64,000 bases of DNA, from the IMG/VR virus record IMGVR_UViG_3300010885_039075, positions 62,001 to 126,000 of that record; one strand, given 5' to 3'. The stretch is from a virus. The translations under genes and the position numbers were made by a program. This document shows, in pieces, positions 14,691 through 21,784 of the stretch (position 1 is the stretch's first letter; each line of letters opens with the position of its first letter). The notes under the pieces were generated by a model. The model worked only from the letters and a program-made list of their open reading frames with translations, was not told the origin of the DNA and made no database searches.

Positions 14691-15083
14691 ATGAGTATGC
14701 ACTTACATCATCCTGCACTTAGCTATAACGGCAAGAAAAAAGGCAAGGTCAAATTCCGCAATGCCGACGAAGCCCGCAAAGCTAGAGAATTAGACGAGTC
14801 TTGGAAGGCCCTGCAAAAGCAATGGGGTGTAGATGCCGAAGATAAGAAACGTCGCCGTGCTATGTCGGCTGAACCGCTGACTTATAAATTAGAAGTACCT
14901 GCGGGAAGATCGACCAGTCATATCCCTTCGCGCAACACCGGCGAAGTTGGTGTAGCAACTTATAAACCCAATCCCGTGTACACAGGTACCAAGGTCAAAG
15001 GTATCGGTACCATGCATAAATCAAATGCTGTGCCTATTTTTACCGACGACGAAGCCAAGGAAATTTCAAGTATGCGTCGATAA
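14691..15083 (+). CDS. Basic phage protein, function unknown
   Basis: This 130-residue lysine/arginine-rich protein begins MSMHLHHPALSYNGKKKGKV, has a helical middle (ARKARELDESWKALQKQWGV) and an extended glycine/proline-rich C-terminal half. It is strongly promoted and so likely an early protein. No catalytic motif. Confidence 0.65.
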   Translation: MSMHLHHPALSYNGKKKGKVKFRNADEARKARELDESWKALQKQWGVDAEDKKRRRAMSAEPLTYKLEVPAGRSTSHIPSRNTGEVGVATYKPNPVYTGTKVKGIGTMHKSNAVPIFTDDEAKEISSMRR

Positions 15084-15086
15084 ATA
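15079..15086 (+). promoter_or_regulatory. Late-type box (GATAAATA)
   Basis: It overlaps the stop codon of the preceding gene and lies 7 nt before the ATG of the zinc-ribbon gene. Matched by pattern and position only. Confidence 0.35.
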
Positions 15087-15093
15087 TTCGACC

Positions 15094-15273
15094 ATGCAAC
15101 CAAACTCTAAATGGCTACTACATTGTACACAATGCTATTCTTCCTTTGATCAACATCGAATGGAACCTGATGTTATCTGTCAAAGATGTGGCGGCCGTGT
15201 TGAAATTACAGAACAAATAATTTATAACGAAAAAATAGAAGGTAATATTAATAATGACATACGTAGTCACTGA
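15094..15273 (+). CDS. Small zinc-ribbon protein
   Basis: This 59-residue protein has two C-x2-C knuckles (HCTQC near residue 11 and CQRC near residue 31), an arrangement fit to bind one zinc. The start is ATG 15094, since a longer frame would overlap the previous gene. It overlaps the ferredoxin start by 20 nt. It might act as a transcription or translation factor accessory, but that is speculation. Confidence 0.65.
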   Translation: MQPNSKWLLHCTQCYSSFDQHRMEPDVICQRCGGRVEITEQIIYNEKIEGNINNDIRSH

Positions 15274-15577
15274 ATCGTGTATTAAATGTAAGTATACAGA
15301 CTGTGTGTCTGTATGTCCTGTGGATTGTTTTAAAGAAGGTCCAAACTTTCTTGTAATCGATCCAGACGAATGTATTGACTGTGGTGTATGTGTGCCGGAG
15401 TGTCCAGTAGATGCTATTGTTGCTGACACTGACATAGATATCAGTCAACATCCTTATATTGCAATCAATGCAGAGCTTAGTAAAATTTGGCCAACTATAA
15501 TAAAAAAGAAACCCGAGCTACCCACAGCCGAGGAATTCAAAGACATCAAAAATAAATTAAATCTACTTGAAAGGTAA
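15254..15577 (+). CDS. fdxA: 7Fe ferredoxin ([3Fe-4S][4Fe-4S], FdxA type)
   Basis: This 107-residue protein matches the Azotobacter FdI/FdxA family. It opens with [18 protein letters not shown], then [16 protein letters not shown], giving the cysteines for one 3Fe and one 4Fe cluster, followed by the helical C-terminal extension typical of this family. It is a low-potential electron carrier. Inference: it could feed the three desaturases or other redox enzymes encoded nearby, and the phage SUF operon could load it. It ends 5 nt before the membrane protein gene. Confidence 0.92.
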   Translation: MTYVVTESCIKCKYTDCVSVCPVDCFKEGPNFLVIDPDECIDCGVCVPECPVDAIVADTDIDISQHPYIAINAELSKIWPTIIKKKPELPTAEEFKDIKNKLNLLER

Positions 15578-15582
15578 TCAAA

Positions 15583-16257
15583 ATGGAATATGTAACTTAT
15601 CGCTCCGCAGGAGAAATTAATCAAGCCATGGGTCGTGTCTATGGCTACATGGGTCTGGCCACACTGGTAAGTATGTTGGTTAGTTATTTTGTTGGAACTA
15701 CGCCAGAACTTGTCAAGTTTTTCTTTACAGGTGCAATGCATTGGGTAGTGATGCTGGCACCGCTTGCGGCCGTGTTCGGTATTACTATTGCACTCAACGC
15801 TAATCCGCCAAAAGAAACTGCGGTACTATTGCTGGCAGGTTTTGCGGCTATTATGGGCTTGAGCTTTGCTGTAATCTTTGCTGTGTATACAATGAGCAGT
15901 ATCTTTAGTGCGTTCATGGGTGCTAGTGTTCTATTTGGTACAATGAGTTTTTACGGATACTTTACCAAGAAAGATTTGGACAGTCTAGGCAAGTTCATGT
16001 TTGTTGGACTAATTGCTATTATCATCGCCAGCATTATCAATATCTTTATTGGTAGCTCAGTTATGCAAATGGTTATCTCAGCACTGGCCATTGTGATCTT
16101 CATGGGCTTGACTGCCTATGACACACAACAGATCCGTGAGATGGTCAGTACTGACTCCAGTCCGGCTGCAGAAGTGTGTGGTGCGCTGACATTGTACTTG
16201 GACTTTATCAATATCTTCTTAAGCTTGCTACAGTTATTTGGCGACAAGAAAGATTAA
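15583..16257 (+). CDS. Bax inhibitor-1 (BI-1/YccA) family membrane protein
   Basis: This 224-residue protein has about seven hydrophobic helices and the family's C-terminal signature ALTLYLDFINIFLSLLQLFG, with the conserved aspartates that gate calcium or protons in BI-1 proteins. In bacteria YccA-type members bind and restrain the FtsH protease. In a phage it might therefore protect against host proteolysis or modulate ion leak; this is inference. It is located between ferredoxin and the peroxiredoxin-like gene. Ribosome site GGTAATCAAA is weak. Confidence 0.88.
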   Translation: MEYVTYRSAGEINQAMGRVYGYMGLATLVSMLVSYFVGTTPELVKFFFTGAMHWVVMLAPLAAVFGITIALNANPPKETAVLLLAGFAAIMGLSFAVIFAVYTMSSIFSAFMGASVLFGTMSFYGYFTKKDLDSLGKFMFVGLIAIIIASIINIFIGSSVMQMVISALAIVIFMGLTAYDTQQIREMVSTDSSPAAEVCGALTLYLDFINIFLSLLQLFGDKKD

Positions 16258-16280
16258 ATATATCCTATAGGAGATAATAT

Positions 16281-16787
16281 ATGGATATCGACAATCTTCC
16301 CAAAATCGGCGAAAGCTTAGATTTGGGTGTAGTATATAGGATCAACTCGGATGGTGTTGCTGTCAGTCTTAAATTAAAAGATATCACAGATAATAGTCGA
16401 GTTGTATTTTTTGGAGGACCGGCACCGTTTAGTAGACTGGACACCGAACAGGCTATCATGTATGCTAACATGACTAAAGAAATGCTGGAGTATGTTGATC
16501 ATGTTTATGCAATTTATGCCCAAGACTTTTTTGTTTGTAAAGAATTTGAAAAGAAAATCTTAGCAACAACAAACACCAATGATTTGATTATTTTGGCAGA
16601 CGGAGATGGTTTCTTTATAAGAAATGCACGTCTAGACTATGACTTCACTTATCAAGGTCTAGGAGTGCGTAGTCAAAGATGGTCCGCTGTTGTAAATAAT
16701 GGCGTCATAGAATACTTTGCGTTAGATGATTTTTCCGAAATCAACGTGACTAAACCAGAAGACGTTCTAGACTATCTCAAAGGTTAA
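16281..16787 (+). CDS. Peroxiredoxin-5-like protein lacking the peroxidatic cysteine
   Basis: This 168-residue protein aligns by eye with the Prx5/redoxin family: GGPAPFSRLDTEQA replaces the usual PGAFTPTCS loop, then DHVYAIYAQDFFVCKEF, ILADGDGFFIRNARLDYD, and GVRSQRWSAVVNNGVIEYFA. The catalytic Cys of the loop has become Asp, so peroxide reduction by the usual chemistry should be lost. The only cysteine lies in the helix after the ND-x-FV position. It might be a structural or regulatory relic, or use that other cysteine. Good ribosome site (AGGAG). Confidence 0.75.
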   Translation: MDIDNLPKIGESLDLGVVYRINSDGVAVSLKLKDITDNSRVVFFGGPAPFSRLDTEQAIMYANMTKEMLEYVDHVYAIYAQDFFVCKEFEKKILATTNTNDLIILADGDGFFIRNARLDYDFTYQGLGVRSQRWSAVVNNGVIEYFALDDFSEINVTKPEDVLDYLKG

Positions 16788-16788
16788 A

Positions 16789-17664
16789 ATGAACACCGAA
16801 ACTAGAAAAAAAGTAACAATAGATCGATTACTTGCTAAGAAGAAAAATAAACAGCCGATAACTCAACTGGCTGTTTATGACTACGAAAATGCTATCATTG
16901 CAGATCGTTTGGGCATAGATATTCTCTGTGTCAGTGATACTGGCGGTATGGTATTATTTGGACACGAAAGCACAACAACTGTGACCTTCGAAGAAGTCAT
17001 GTTCATGGCGCAGGCTGTCAAGCGTGGCAGTCAATATGGCCTACGCATGGTAGACATGCCTTACATGAGTTATCACTACAGCGAAGCACAGGCTATTGAA
17101 AATGCCGCTATGTACGTTGCTCGTGGCGGCGCAGAAGTAATGAAGTGTGAAGGCAATCAGTATCACGCTAAAAATATACAGGCAATTATACGTGCTGGTA
17201 TTCCAGTGCAAGGACATATTGGAATTTGTCCAATGCGTAATGCACAACAAAGTGGTTTTAAAGCTCAGGGAAAAACCGCAGTTGATGCAATGTCATTGCT
17301 AGATGATGCGTTGGCTTTTTATGAAGCAGGCTGTTTTAGTATCATGGCAGAAGTTGTTACATCCGAAGTTGTCGAGTACCTACAAGAAAAACTACCTATC
17401 CCTATTATTAGTTTGGGATCGGGTAACCGAGGCGACGGTGTGCATATTATTGGAGCAGACTTATTTAAGATGTATGAAAAACATACACCTCGTCACAGCA
17501 AAGTCTACGTAGACTTAGTACCTATTATAGAAAAGGGTTATGAGCAATATATAGATGATGTTGTTAATCGTGCTTACCCTGGTACAGAACATACTGTTTT
17601 TATGAAACCCGACGAGTTCGAGCAGTTTCAAATTTTAGCAGAACAAAAATTAACTAGGAAATAA
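16789..17664 (+). CDS. panB: Ketopantoate hydroxymethyltransferase
   Basis: This 291-residue protein has full-length PanB features: ITQLAVYDYENAIIADRLGI, the SDTGGMVLFGHESTT loop, VDMPYMSY, the metal/substrate region VMKCEGNQ, IPVQGHIGICP, then FKAQGKTAVDA and a glycine-rich ISLGSGNRGDG. PanB adds a hydroxymethyl group from methylene-THF to ketoisovalerate, the first committed step to pantothenate and CoA. Several residues differ from cellular enzymes (SDTGG for GDSLG), so a related aldolase-type activity cannot be excluded. No other pantothenate gene is seen in the window. It starts 1 nt after the previous stop. Confidence 0.78.
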   Translation: MNTETRKKVTIDRLLAKKKNKQPITQLAVYDYENAIIADRLGIDILCVSDTGGMVLFGHESTTTVTFEEVMFMAQAVKRGSQYGLRMVDMPYMSYHYSEAQAIENAAMYVARGGAEVMKCEGNQYHAKNIQAIIRAGIPVQGHIGICPMRNAQQSGFKAQGKTAVDAMSLLDDALAFYEAGCFSIMAEVVTSEVVEYLQEKLPIPIISLGSGNRGDGVHIIGADLFKMYEKHTPRHSKVYVDLVPIIEKGYEQYIDDVVNRAYPGTEHTVFMKPDEFEQFQILAEQKLTRK

Positions 17665-17665
17665 A

Positions 17666-18289
17666 ATGAGCAAATTACCTCAAAGAATATTCTGTACCGG
17701 AGGTATAGGCAGTCGCTGGAGTTACATTATTCAAATGTTAGAAACTATGCCAGGTGCTAACATCAGTGACCGTAAAGAAGAAAGAGAATGGCATAATACT
17801 CATTTGGAAAGTATTGATGCAGAACGTAATCCGGATAAAATTAAATTTACTGGACACACAGGTACTTACTTTGGTCGGGGCATGGAATATCCAGCAGAAT
17901 TAGATCAAACCAACGTAGATGCACCATGGCCAGTAAAAGAAGGCACACAGTTTATTAAAAGTCATGAGTGGGCCTATCACTTAGATGCTATTAAGGCTCA
18001 ATATCCAGATGCATGGATCATGATGATCTATCGTCCGGACTTAGACAGCTTTGCTTGGTGGCATCAAGTTGGCGGCTTTAGCATCGAGTATCCTCGCTAT
18101 GACGCCTTTGAAGATCATACAACAATCTTCACTGAAGTAATTCAACAAAACAAAAAGCTATTGCAGTTCAGTACCAAATATGATTGCACATGGAACCATT
18201 TTACCAATCATTGGGTAAAAGAAAATTTTGGTGTAGACTGCGATCCTATAACTACACCGGTTGGCATACTTGTTACTTTGGTTAAGTAA
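17666..18289 (+). CDS. Sulfotransferase-like P-loop protein
   Basis: This 207-residue protein starts with FCTGGIGSRWSYIIQML, resembling the PAPS 5'-phosphosulfate loop, and later has FIKSHEWAYHLDAI and WIMMIYRPDLDSFAWW, which resemble the 3'-phosphate-binding strand and helix of sulfotransferases. The acceptor would be unknown. A different nucleotide-kinase-like fold is possible. It lies between panB and the promoter of the deaminase gene. Confidence 0.5.
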   Translation: MSKLPQRIFCTGGIGSRWSYIIQMLETMPGANISDRKEEREWHNTHLESIDAERNPDKIKFTGHTGTYFGRGMEYPAELDQTNVDAPWPVKEGTQFIKSHEWAYHLDAIKAQYPDAWIMMIYRPDLDSFAWWHQVGGFSIEYPRYDAFEDHTTIFTEVIQQNKKLLQFSTKYDCTWNHFTNHWVKENFGVDCDPITTPVGILVTLVK

Positions 18290-18292
18290 GTA

Positions 18293-18321
18293 TTGACAAC
18301 GTCAAGGCTTTATAGTACAAT
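18293..18321 (+). promoter_or_regulatory. Sigma70 promoter with palindrome over the -35; leaderless
   Basis: TTGACA (18293-18298), 17 nt, TACAAT (18316-18321), then only 6 nt to the ATG at 18328, so transcription would start at or next to the start codon. TTGAC-AAC-GTCAA (18293-18305) is an inverted repeat over the -35 and may be an operator. Confidence 0.7.
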
Positions 18322-18327
18322 CTTGCT

Positions 18328-18840
18328 ATGAAGCCTAAATTCCAAAAACTATATAACAATATTGCCCACGAAGTAGCTAAAATGAGTCATGCTCGTAGAC
18401 TACAAGTGGGCGCAGTCATTGTCAAAGACGACAGAGTTATCAGCATGGGCTACAATGGCATGCCTGCAGGCTGGGAAAATAACTGTGAAGATAAAGTCTG
18501 GGATAAAGGTGCCGGAGGCTGGTTAGATCCCGACGAATTTGATACACAGTATCCTTTTGAAGGTTGGCATGAAACAGCACAGCGAAATGTTCGTTACGGG
18601 TTAAAAACTAAACCAGAAGTATTACATGCAGAATCAAATGCTATTGCAAAATTGGCGAAGTCTAATGACAGTGGTCTTGGCGCTGATTTATTTGTTACTC
18701 ACGCTCCTTGTATGGAATGCAGTAAACTTATTTTTCAGTCAGGTATTAGCCGTGTATTTTATAGTGAAGACTATAGAGATGATAGTGGTATCAAATTCCT
18801 TAAAAAAAGTGGAGTAGAGGTAATCAAACATGACGAATAA
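18328..18840 (+). CDS. dCMP deaminase
   Basis: This 170-residue zinc deaminase has KMSHARRLQVGAVIVKDDR, HAESNAIAKLA (zinc His and catalytic Glu) and THAPCMECSKLIF (PCxxC zinc site). An insertion of about 40 residues between the substrate loop and the H-A-E motif resembles that of T4 dCMP deaminase. It supplies dUMP for thymidylate synthesis during phage replication. The mRNA would be leaderless (promoter 6 nt upstream of ATG). It overlaps the next small gene by 11 nt. Confidence 0.9.
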   Translation: MKPKFQKLYNNIAHEVAKMSHARRLQVGAVIVKDDRVISMGYNGMPAGWENNCEDKVWDKGAGGWLDPDEFDTQYPFEGWHETAQRNVRYGLKTKPEVLHAESNAIAKLAKSNDSGLGADLFVTHAPCMECSKLIFQSGISRVFYSEDYRDDSGIKFLKKSGVEVIKHDE

Positions 18841-19009
18841 ATCGTGGATATTGAATGTAGAAGAAGACCCTGCAACCGGAGACTGTATTTTGACATTTCC
18901 CCCAGATATGCTCGAAGAAGCAGGTTGGCAAGAGGGCGATGTATTAGAATGGACTGATAACAAAGACGGCACTTGGTCACTGAAAAAGAAAGACAGCAAT
19001 GGCCAATGA
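18830..19009 (+). CDS. Small AbrB-like (swapped-hairpin) protein
   Basis: This 59-residue protein has the segment CILTFPPDMLEEAGWQEGD followed by a strand pair ending WSLKKK, a pattern of AbrB/SpoVT antitoxin-like DNA-binding domains. A likely paralogue with LGWKEGDYFKIEKVNGRM lies on the minus strand at 23682. Overlaps with both neighbours (11 nt each) indicate translational coupling with the deaminase and the exonuclease. Function unknown. Confidence 0.65.
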   Translation: MTNKSWILNVEEDPATGDCILTFPPDMLEEAGWQEGDVLEWTDNKDGTWSLKKKDSNGQ

Positions 19010-19565
19010 TATCATGTTGGACATCGAAACATTGGCAACTACGCCTAACAGCGTGGTAATTACCATTGGTGCTATTCGTTTCGACCCGTTTGGTGATGAC
19101 AGGGAAAGTTACGAAGGCGATAAGATCCTCATGGATACATTTTATCGTAGAATTGACCCTGCTAGTTTTACATGGCCCGAAGCACATATAGATGATAACA
19201 CTTTGGCTTGGTGGGGACAACAAAAACCCGAAGTTCAATTTGAAGCATTTACAGATGATGACAGACACCCTATTCAACAGGTAATGCTAGACTTTCATAG
19301 ATGGTGTAAAAGTTTTGATAACATGTGGGCCAACGGTCCTGCATTTGATATTGTTATTCTTGAACAAGTGTGCAAACATTTGGGCAGAGGATTTCCTTGG
19401 AAGTATTGGCAAGTTCGAGACGCTAGAACAGTATATGGCTTGATCGAACATGAACGTCCTAATCCTAGACTGCATCATGCCGCTTGGGACTGCTGGAGTC
19501 AGATTGTGGCACTACAAAGTTGTTTCAGGAATCTAAATATGACAAAATACCCTGAAAGAAAATAA
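18999..19565 (+). CDS. DEDDh 3'-5' exonuclease (Rv2179c-like)
   Basis: This 188-residue protein has motif I in IMLDIETLATTPNSVVITIG (Asp and Glu), motif II around MWANGPAFDIVIL (Asp) and motif III in LHHAAWDCWSQIVAL (His and Asp), which together define a DEDDh nuclease. It is similar in plan to the Rv2179c-like family found in many phages, which degrades RNA or single-stranded DNA from the 3' end. It sits in the nucleotide-metabolism block after dCMP deaminase. Confidence 0.85.
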   Translation: MANDIMLDIETLATTPNSVVITIGAIRFDPFGDDRESYEGDKILMDTFYRRIDPASFTWPEAHIDDNTLAWWGQQKPEVQFEAFTDDDRHPIQQVMLDFHRWCKSFDNMWANGPAFDIVILEQVCKHLGRGFPWKYWQVRDARTVYGLIEHERPNPRLHHAAWDCWSQIVALQSCFRNLNMTKYPERK

Positions 19566-20404
19566 TGGAATCGGGCACTGGATCTTTACATTGGTTACAC
19601 GGACTAGAAGAATACTTTGGTTTTATGCAAGAAGACCAAGCCAGGAATTATATACTTTTTGTGCTTAAACTTCTCTATGCAAATAATCCAACAATTAAAT
19701 CAGAATCTGATGGAAGTGCGGAAGAGTTTATCGGTACTGTTAGAAAATTTGCACCAAACAAACACCTTGATATCTTTCACAAATATTTTAGATATCAAGG
19801 AGATGGTGCAGTATTGTGTGATGCATATAGCCGAGGTCAAGTACAAAGTAAAATTTGGTTATCAACAGAACTTAGTAAAATTAATCTTGATAAACCAAAC
19901 GTATTGATATTGGCCGGCTGGTTCGGACAGTTAGTGGATTATTTTAAATTTGATTATAATAAAATTAGAATAGTCGACATGGATAGAACTGCATGTACCT
20001 TTTCAGATAATATTTTTAATTTAGACAAACTCACAGACTTTAAGGTCAAAAGTGTCTGCACTGACTTAAACGATATTATCTTACAAAAAACAGGATATGT
20101 CTTGCCCGTGGAAGATTTTAAAAAGGAAAAAGTTTTTGAAGAAAAATTCCTTCCCAACTTGATCATTAACACCAGTGCAGAACACATGGATGATAGCTGG
20201 TACAATCAAATACGTTTCAAAGAACTTGAATCCGATCCCATCGTAGTTATACAAAGTAATAATTTATTTGACATCGATGAACATATTAATTGTGTACACA
20301 CAGTTGATCATATGAAGAAGAAATTCCCAATGAAAGAAGTTTTATATGAAGGTGAACTTCAATTAAAAGGATACAAAAGGTTTATGCTTATCGGTAGACC
20401 TTAA
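19565..20404 (+). CDS. SAM-dependent methyltransferase-like protein
   Basis: This 279-residue protein has a Rossmann-like core: VLILAGWFGQLVDYF (motif I with a degenerate glycine loop), IRIVDMDRTACTFSDNIF (an acidic residue at the end of strand 2), and LIINTSAEHMDDSWY as the strand-4 active-site region. The N-terminal 100 residues are helical. The substrate is unknown; small-molecule or RNA methylation are both possible. It is coupled to the exonuclease by a 1-nt overlap. Confidence 0.6.
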   Translation: MESGTGSLHWLHGLEEYFGFMQEDQARNYILFVLKLLYANNPTIKSESDGSAEEFIGTVRKFAPNKHLDIFHKYFRYQGDGAVLCDAYSRGQVQSKIWLSTELSKINLDKPNVLILAGWFGQLVDYFKFDYNKIRIVDMDRTACTFSDNIFNLDKLTDFKVKSVCTDLNDIILQKTGYVLPVEDFKKEKVFEEKFLPNLIINTSAEHMDDSWYNQIRFKELESDPIVVIQSNNLFDIDEHINCVHTVDHMKKKFPMKEVLYEGELQLKGYKRFMLIGRP

Positions 20405-20405
20405 C

Positions 20406-20435
20406 TTGACAGACACACAGAGATAAGTATATAAT
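20406..20435 (+). promoter_or_regulatory. Sigma70 promoter upstream of queD
   Basis: TTGACA (20406-20411), 18-nt spacer, TATAAT (20430-20435). It starts a transcript with a leader of about 70 nt before queD. Confidence 0.75.
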
Positions 20436-20443
20436 CGCAAGAT

Positions 20444-20490
20444 AGAGGACTTTTACGACGCTCATCCCTCTTTAAATACTCTGCGTGTCA
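20444..20490 (+). promoter_or_regulatory. Pseudoknot-like leader element upstream of queD (possible preQ1-type riboswitch)
   Basis: In the queD leader, AGAGG (20444-20448) pairs with CCTCT (20467-20471), enclosing an 18-nt loop. ACGC in that loop (20458-20461) can pair with GCGT in the tail (20483-20486), giving an H-type pseudoknot with an A/T-rich connecting stretch. PreQ1-I riboswitches are short H-type pseudoknots placed before queuosine genes and often start AGAGG and end CCTCT. The diagnostic A-rich tail is only partly matched and the ribosome site (20501-20506) lies outside the knot, so this is a candidate only. Confidence 0.3.
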
Positions 20491-20513
20491 TTGCTAATCT
20501 AAAGGAGATAACA

Positions 20514-21020
20514 ATGGCAAATTTTCAACCAGTATACTACAAGTATACATCAACAAAAGAATATCACGATGCATTTCCCTGCGCCTACAGGCAATGGCGG
20601 GCTGATAGTCACTGTAATCTAATACATGGTTACAGTTTTTCAATGAAGTTTTATTTCGGTACCAATAACTTGGACGTTCGTAACTGGGCGGCTGATTATG
20701 GAGGCCTAAAAGAACTTAAAAAGATCTTAGAAGATCAATTCGATCACACTTTAATTGTGGCACAAGATGATCCAGAGATGGAGACATACAAACTGTTACA
20801 AGAAAAGAAAATGGCTAAGATTGTCGTACTACCTAAACTAGGCTGTGAAGGTCTCAGCGACATGTTGTATAAATATGTTAATGGCGTATATATTCCCGAA
20901 ATGTGGGGCCCAGGCGAAGCAGAACGTTTATGGTGCTACAGGGTTGAAGTACGTGAAACTCAAAGCAACATGGCCTTCAGAGAAGGGCATCGTGAGTGGA
21001 ATGAAGATCTTCTCAGTTAA
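20514..21020 (+). CDS. queD: 6-carboxytetrahydropterin synthase / PTPS family
   Basis: This 168-residue protein has HCNLIHGYSFSMKFYF (the zinc-binding H-x-H-G-type segment), DVRNWAADYGGLKELKKIL, DQFDHTLIV and a cysteine in LGCEGLSDMLYKYV, all expected for the PTPS/QueD fold. QueD makes 6-carboxytetrahydropterin on the way to 7-deazaguanine. With the QueC-like enzyme at 9795 it suggests a phage preQ0 route; QueE and GTP cyclohydrolase are not in this window. Strong ribosome site AAAGGAG. It is coupled to the next gene by a 1-nt overlap. Confidence 0.8.
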   Translation: MANFQPVYYKYTSTKEYHDAFPCAYRQWRADSHCNLIHGYSFSMKFYFGTNNLDVRNWAADYGGLKELKKILEDQFDHTLIVAQDDPEMETYKLLQEKKMAKIVVLPKLGCEGLSDMLYKYVNGVYIPEMWGPGEAERLWCYRVEVRETQSNMAFREGHREWNEDLLS

Positions 21021-21784
21021 TGTTTACTATCAAACAACAACAAATATTTAAATTTTTAATTTTATGTTTGTTGTCCTTCATCGGCCTTTTTGTATATTTC
21101 GACAATGGTGGAACCGTACTAAAGGCCGTTGTTGTATTTTTAGTATTTGATATTATAACTAAAATTGCCAACTTTGCTTATCATCGTTGGCTGGCACATA
21201 AATTAGTCAGTCCCAGCAGACCTGTTGGTATATTCATGCTGTGGTGCGTAGTCTGCACCGCATTAGTTAAACCTGTAGAATATGTAGCGGGACATAGACT
21301 GCATCATAAACATCCTGATTCAGACCAAGATCCGCATAATCCCAAATTGGGATTTTGGAATTGTTTAATTGGTAACTTTAATGTACCTGAGAATATTAGA
21401 GTACCACTCAGTGATGTGTTTAAAAATAAAGATGTTATGTTTGTACAAAAACATTTTTATCTTCTATGGTTTGCAAATTTAGCAGTATTTTATCTAATAG
21501 ACACTGATTTGTTTTTTCTAAGTTTTTCTTTATTAAATCTTAGATACTTGATAGCAGTTACATCTTTTAACTATTGGTCGCATGGTGGAAAAAATGGCTC
21601 AGGCCCAGTTAATATTTCTGTTTGGATGAGTCTACTAATGGGTGGAGCAGGTGAAGGCCTGCATAAAAATCATCATGATAGGCCCTATGATTTAAATTAT
21701 GGCAGCGATTCTAAATTTAATAAAGACTATGTATATTTGATATATACAAAACTATTTGAAAACAAAAATAATGAATACATTTAG
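21020..21784 (+). CDS. Fatty acid desaturase 2
   Basis: This 254-residue membrane protein has His boxes HRWLAH, HRLHHKH followed by DQDPHNP, and HKNHHDRP near the C-terminus. The layout is that of acyl-CoA delta-9-like desaturases, with two hydrophobic pairs between boxes. It differs clearly from desaturase 1 in sequence, so it is not a recent duplicate. Its end overlaps the next desaturase by 14 nt. Needs iron and an electron donor. Confidence 0.87.
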   Translation: MFTIKQQQIFKFLILCLLSFIGLFVYFDNGGTVLKAVVVFLVFDIITKIANFAYHRWLAHKLVSPSRPVGIFMLWCVVCTALVKPVEYVAGHRLHHKHPDSDQDPHNPKLGFWNCLIGNFNVPENIRVPLSDVFKNKDVMFVQKHFYLLWFANLAVFYLIDTDLFFLSFSLLNLRYLIAVTSFNYWSHGGKNGSGPVNISVWMSLLMGGAGEGLHKNHHDRPYDLNYGSDSKFNKDYVYLIYTKLFENKNNEYI

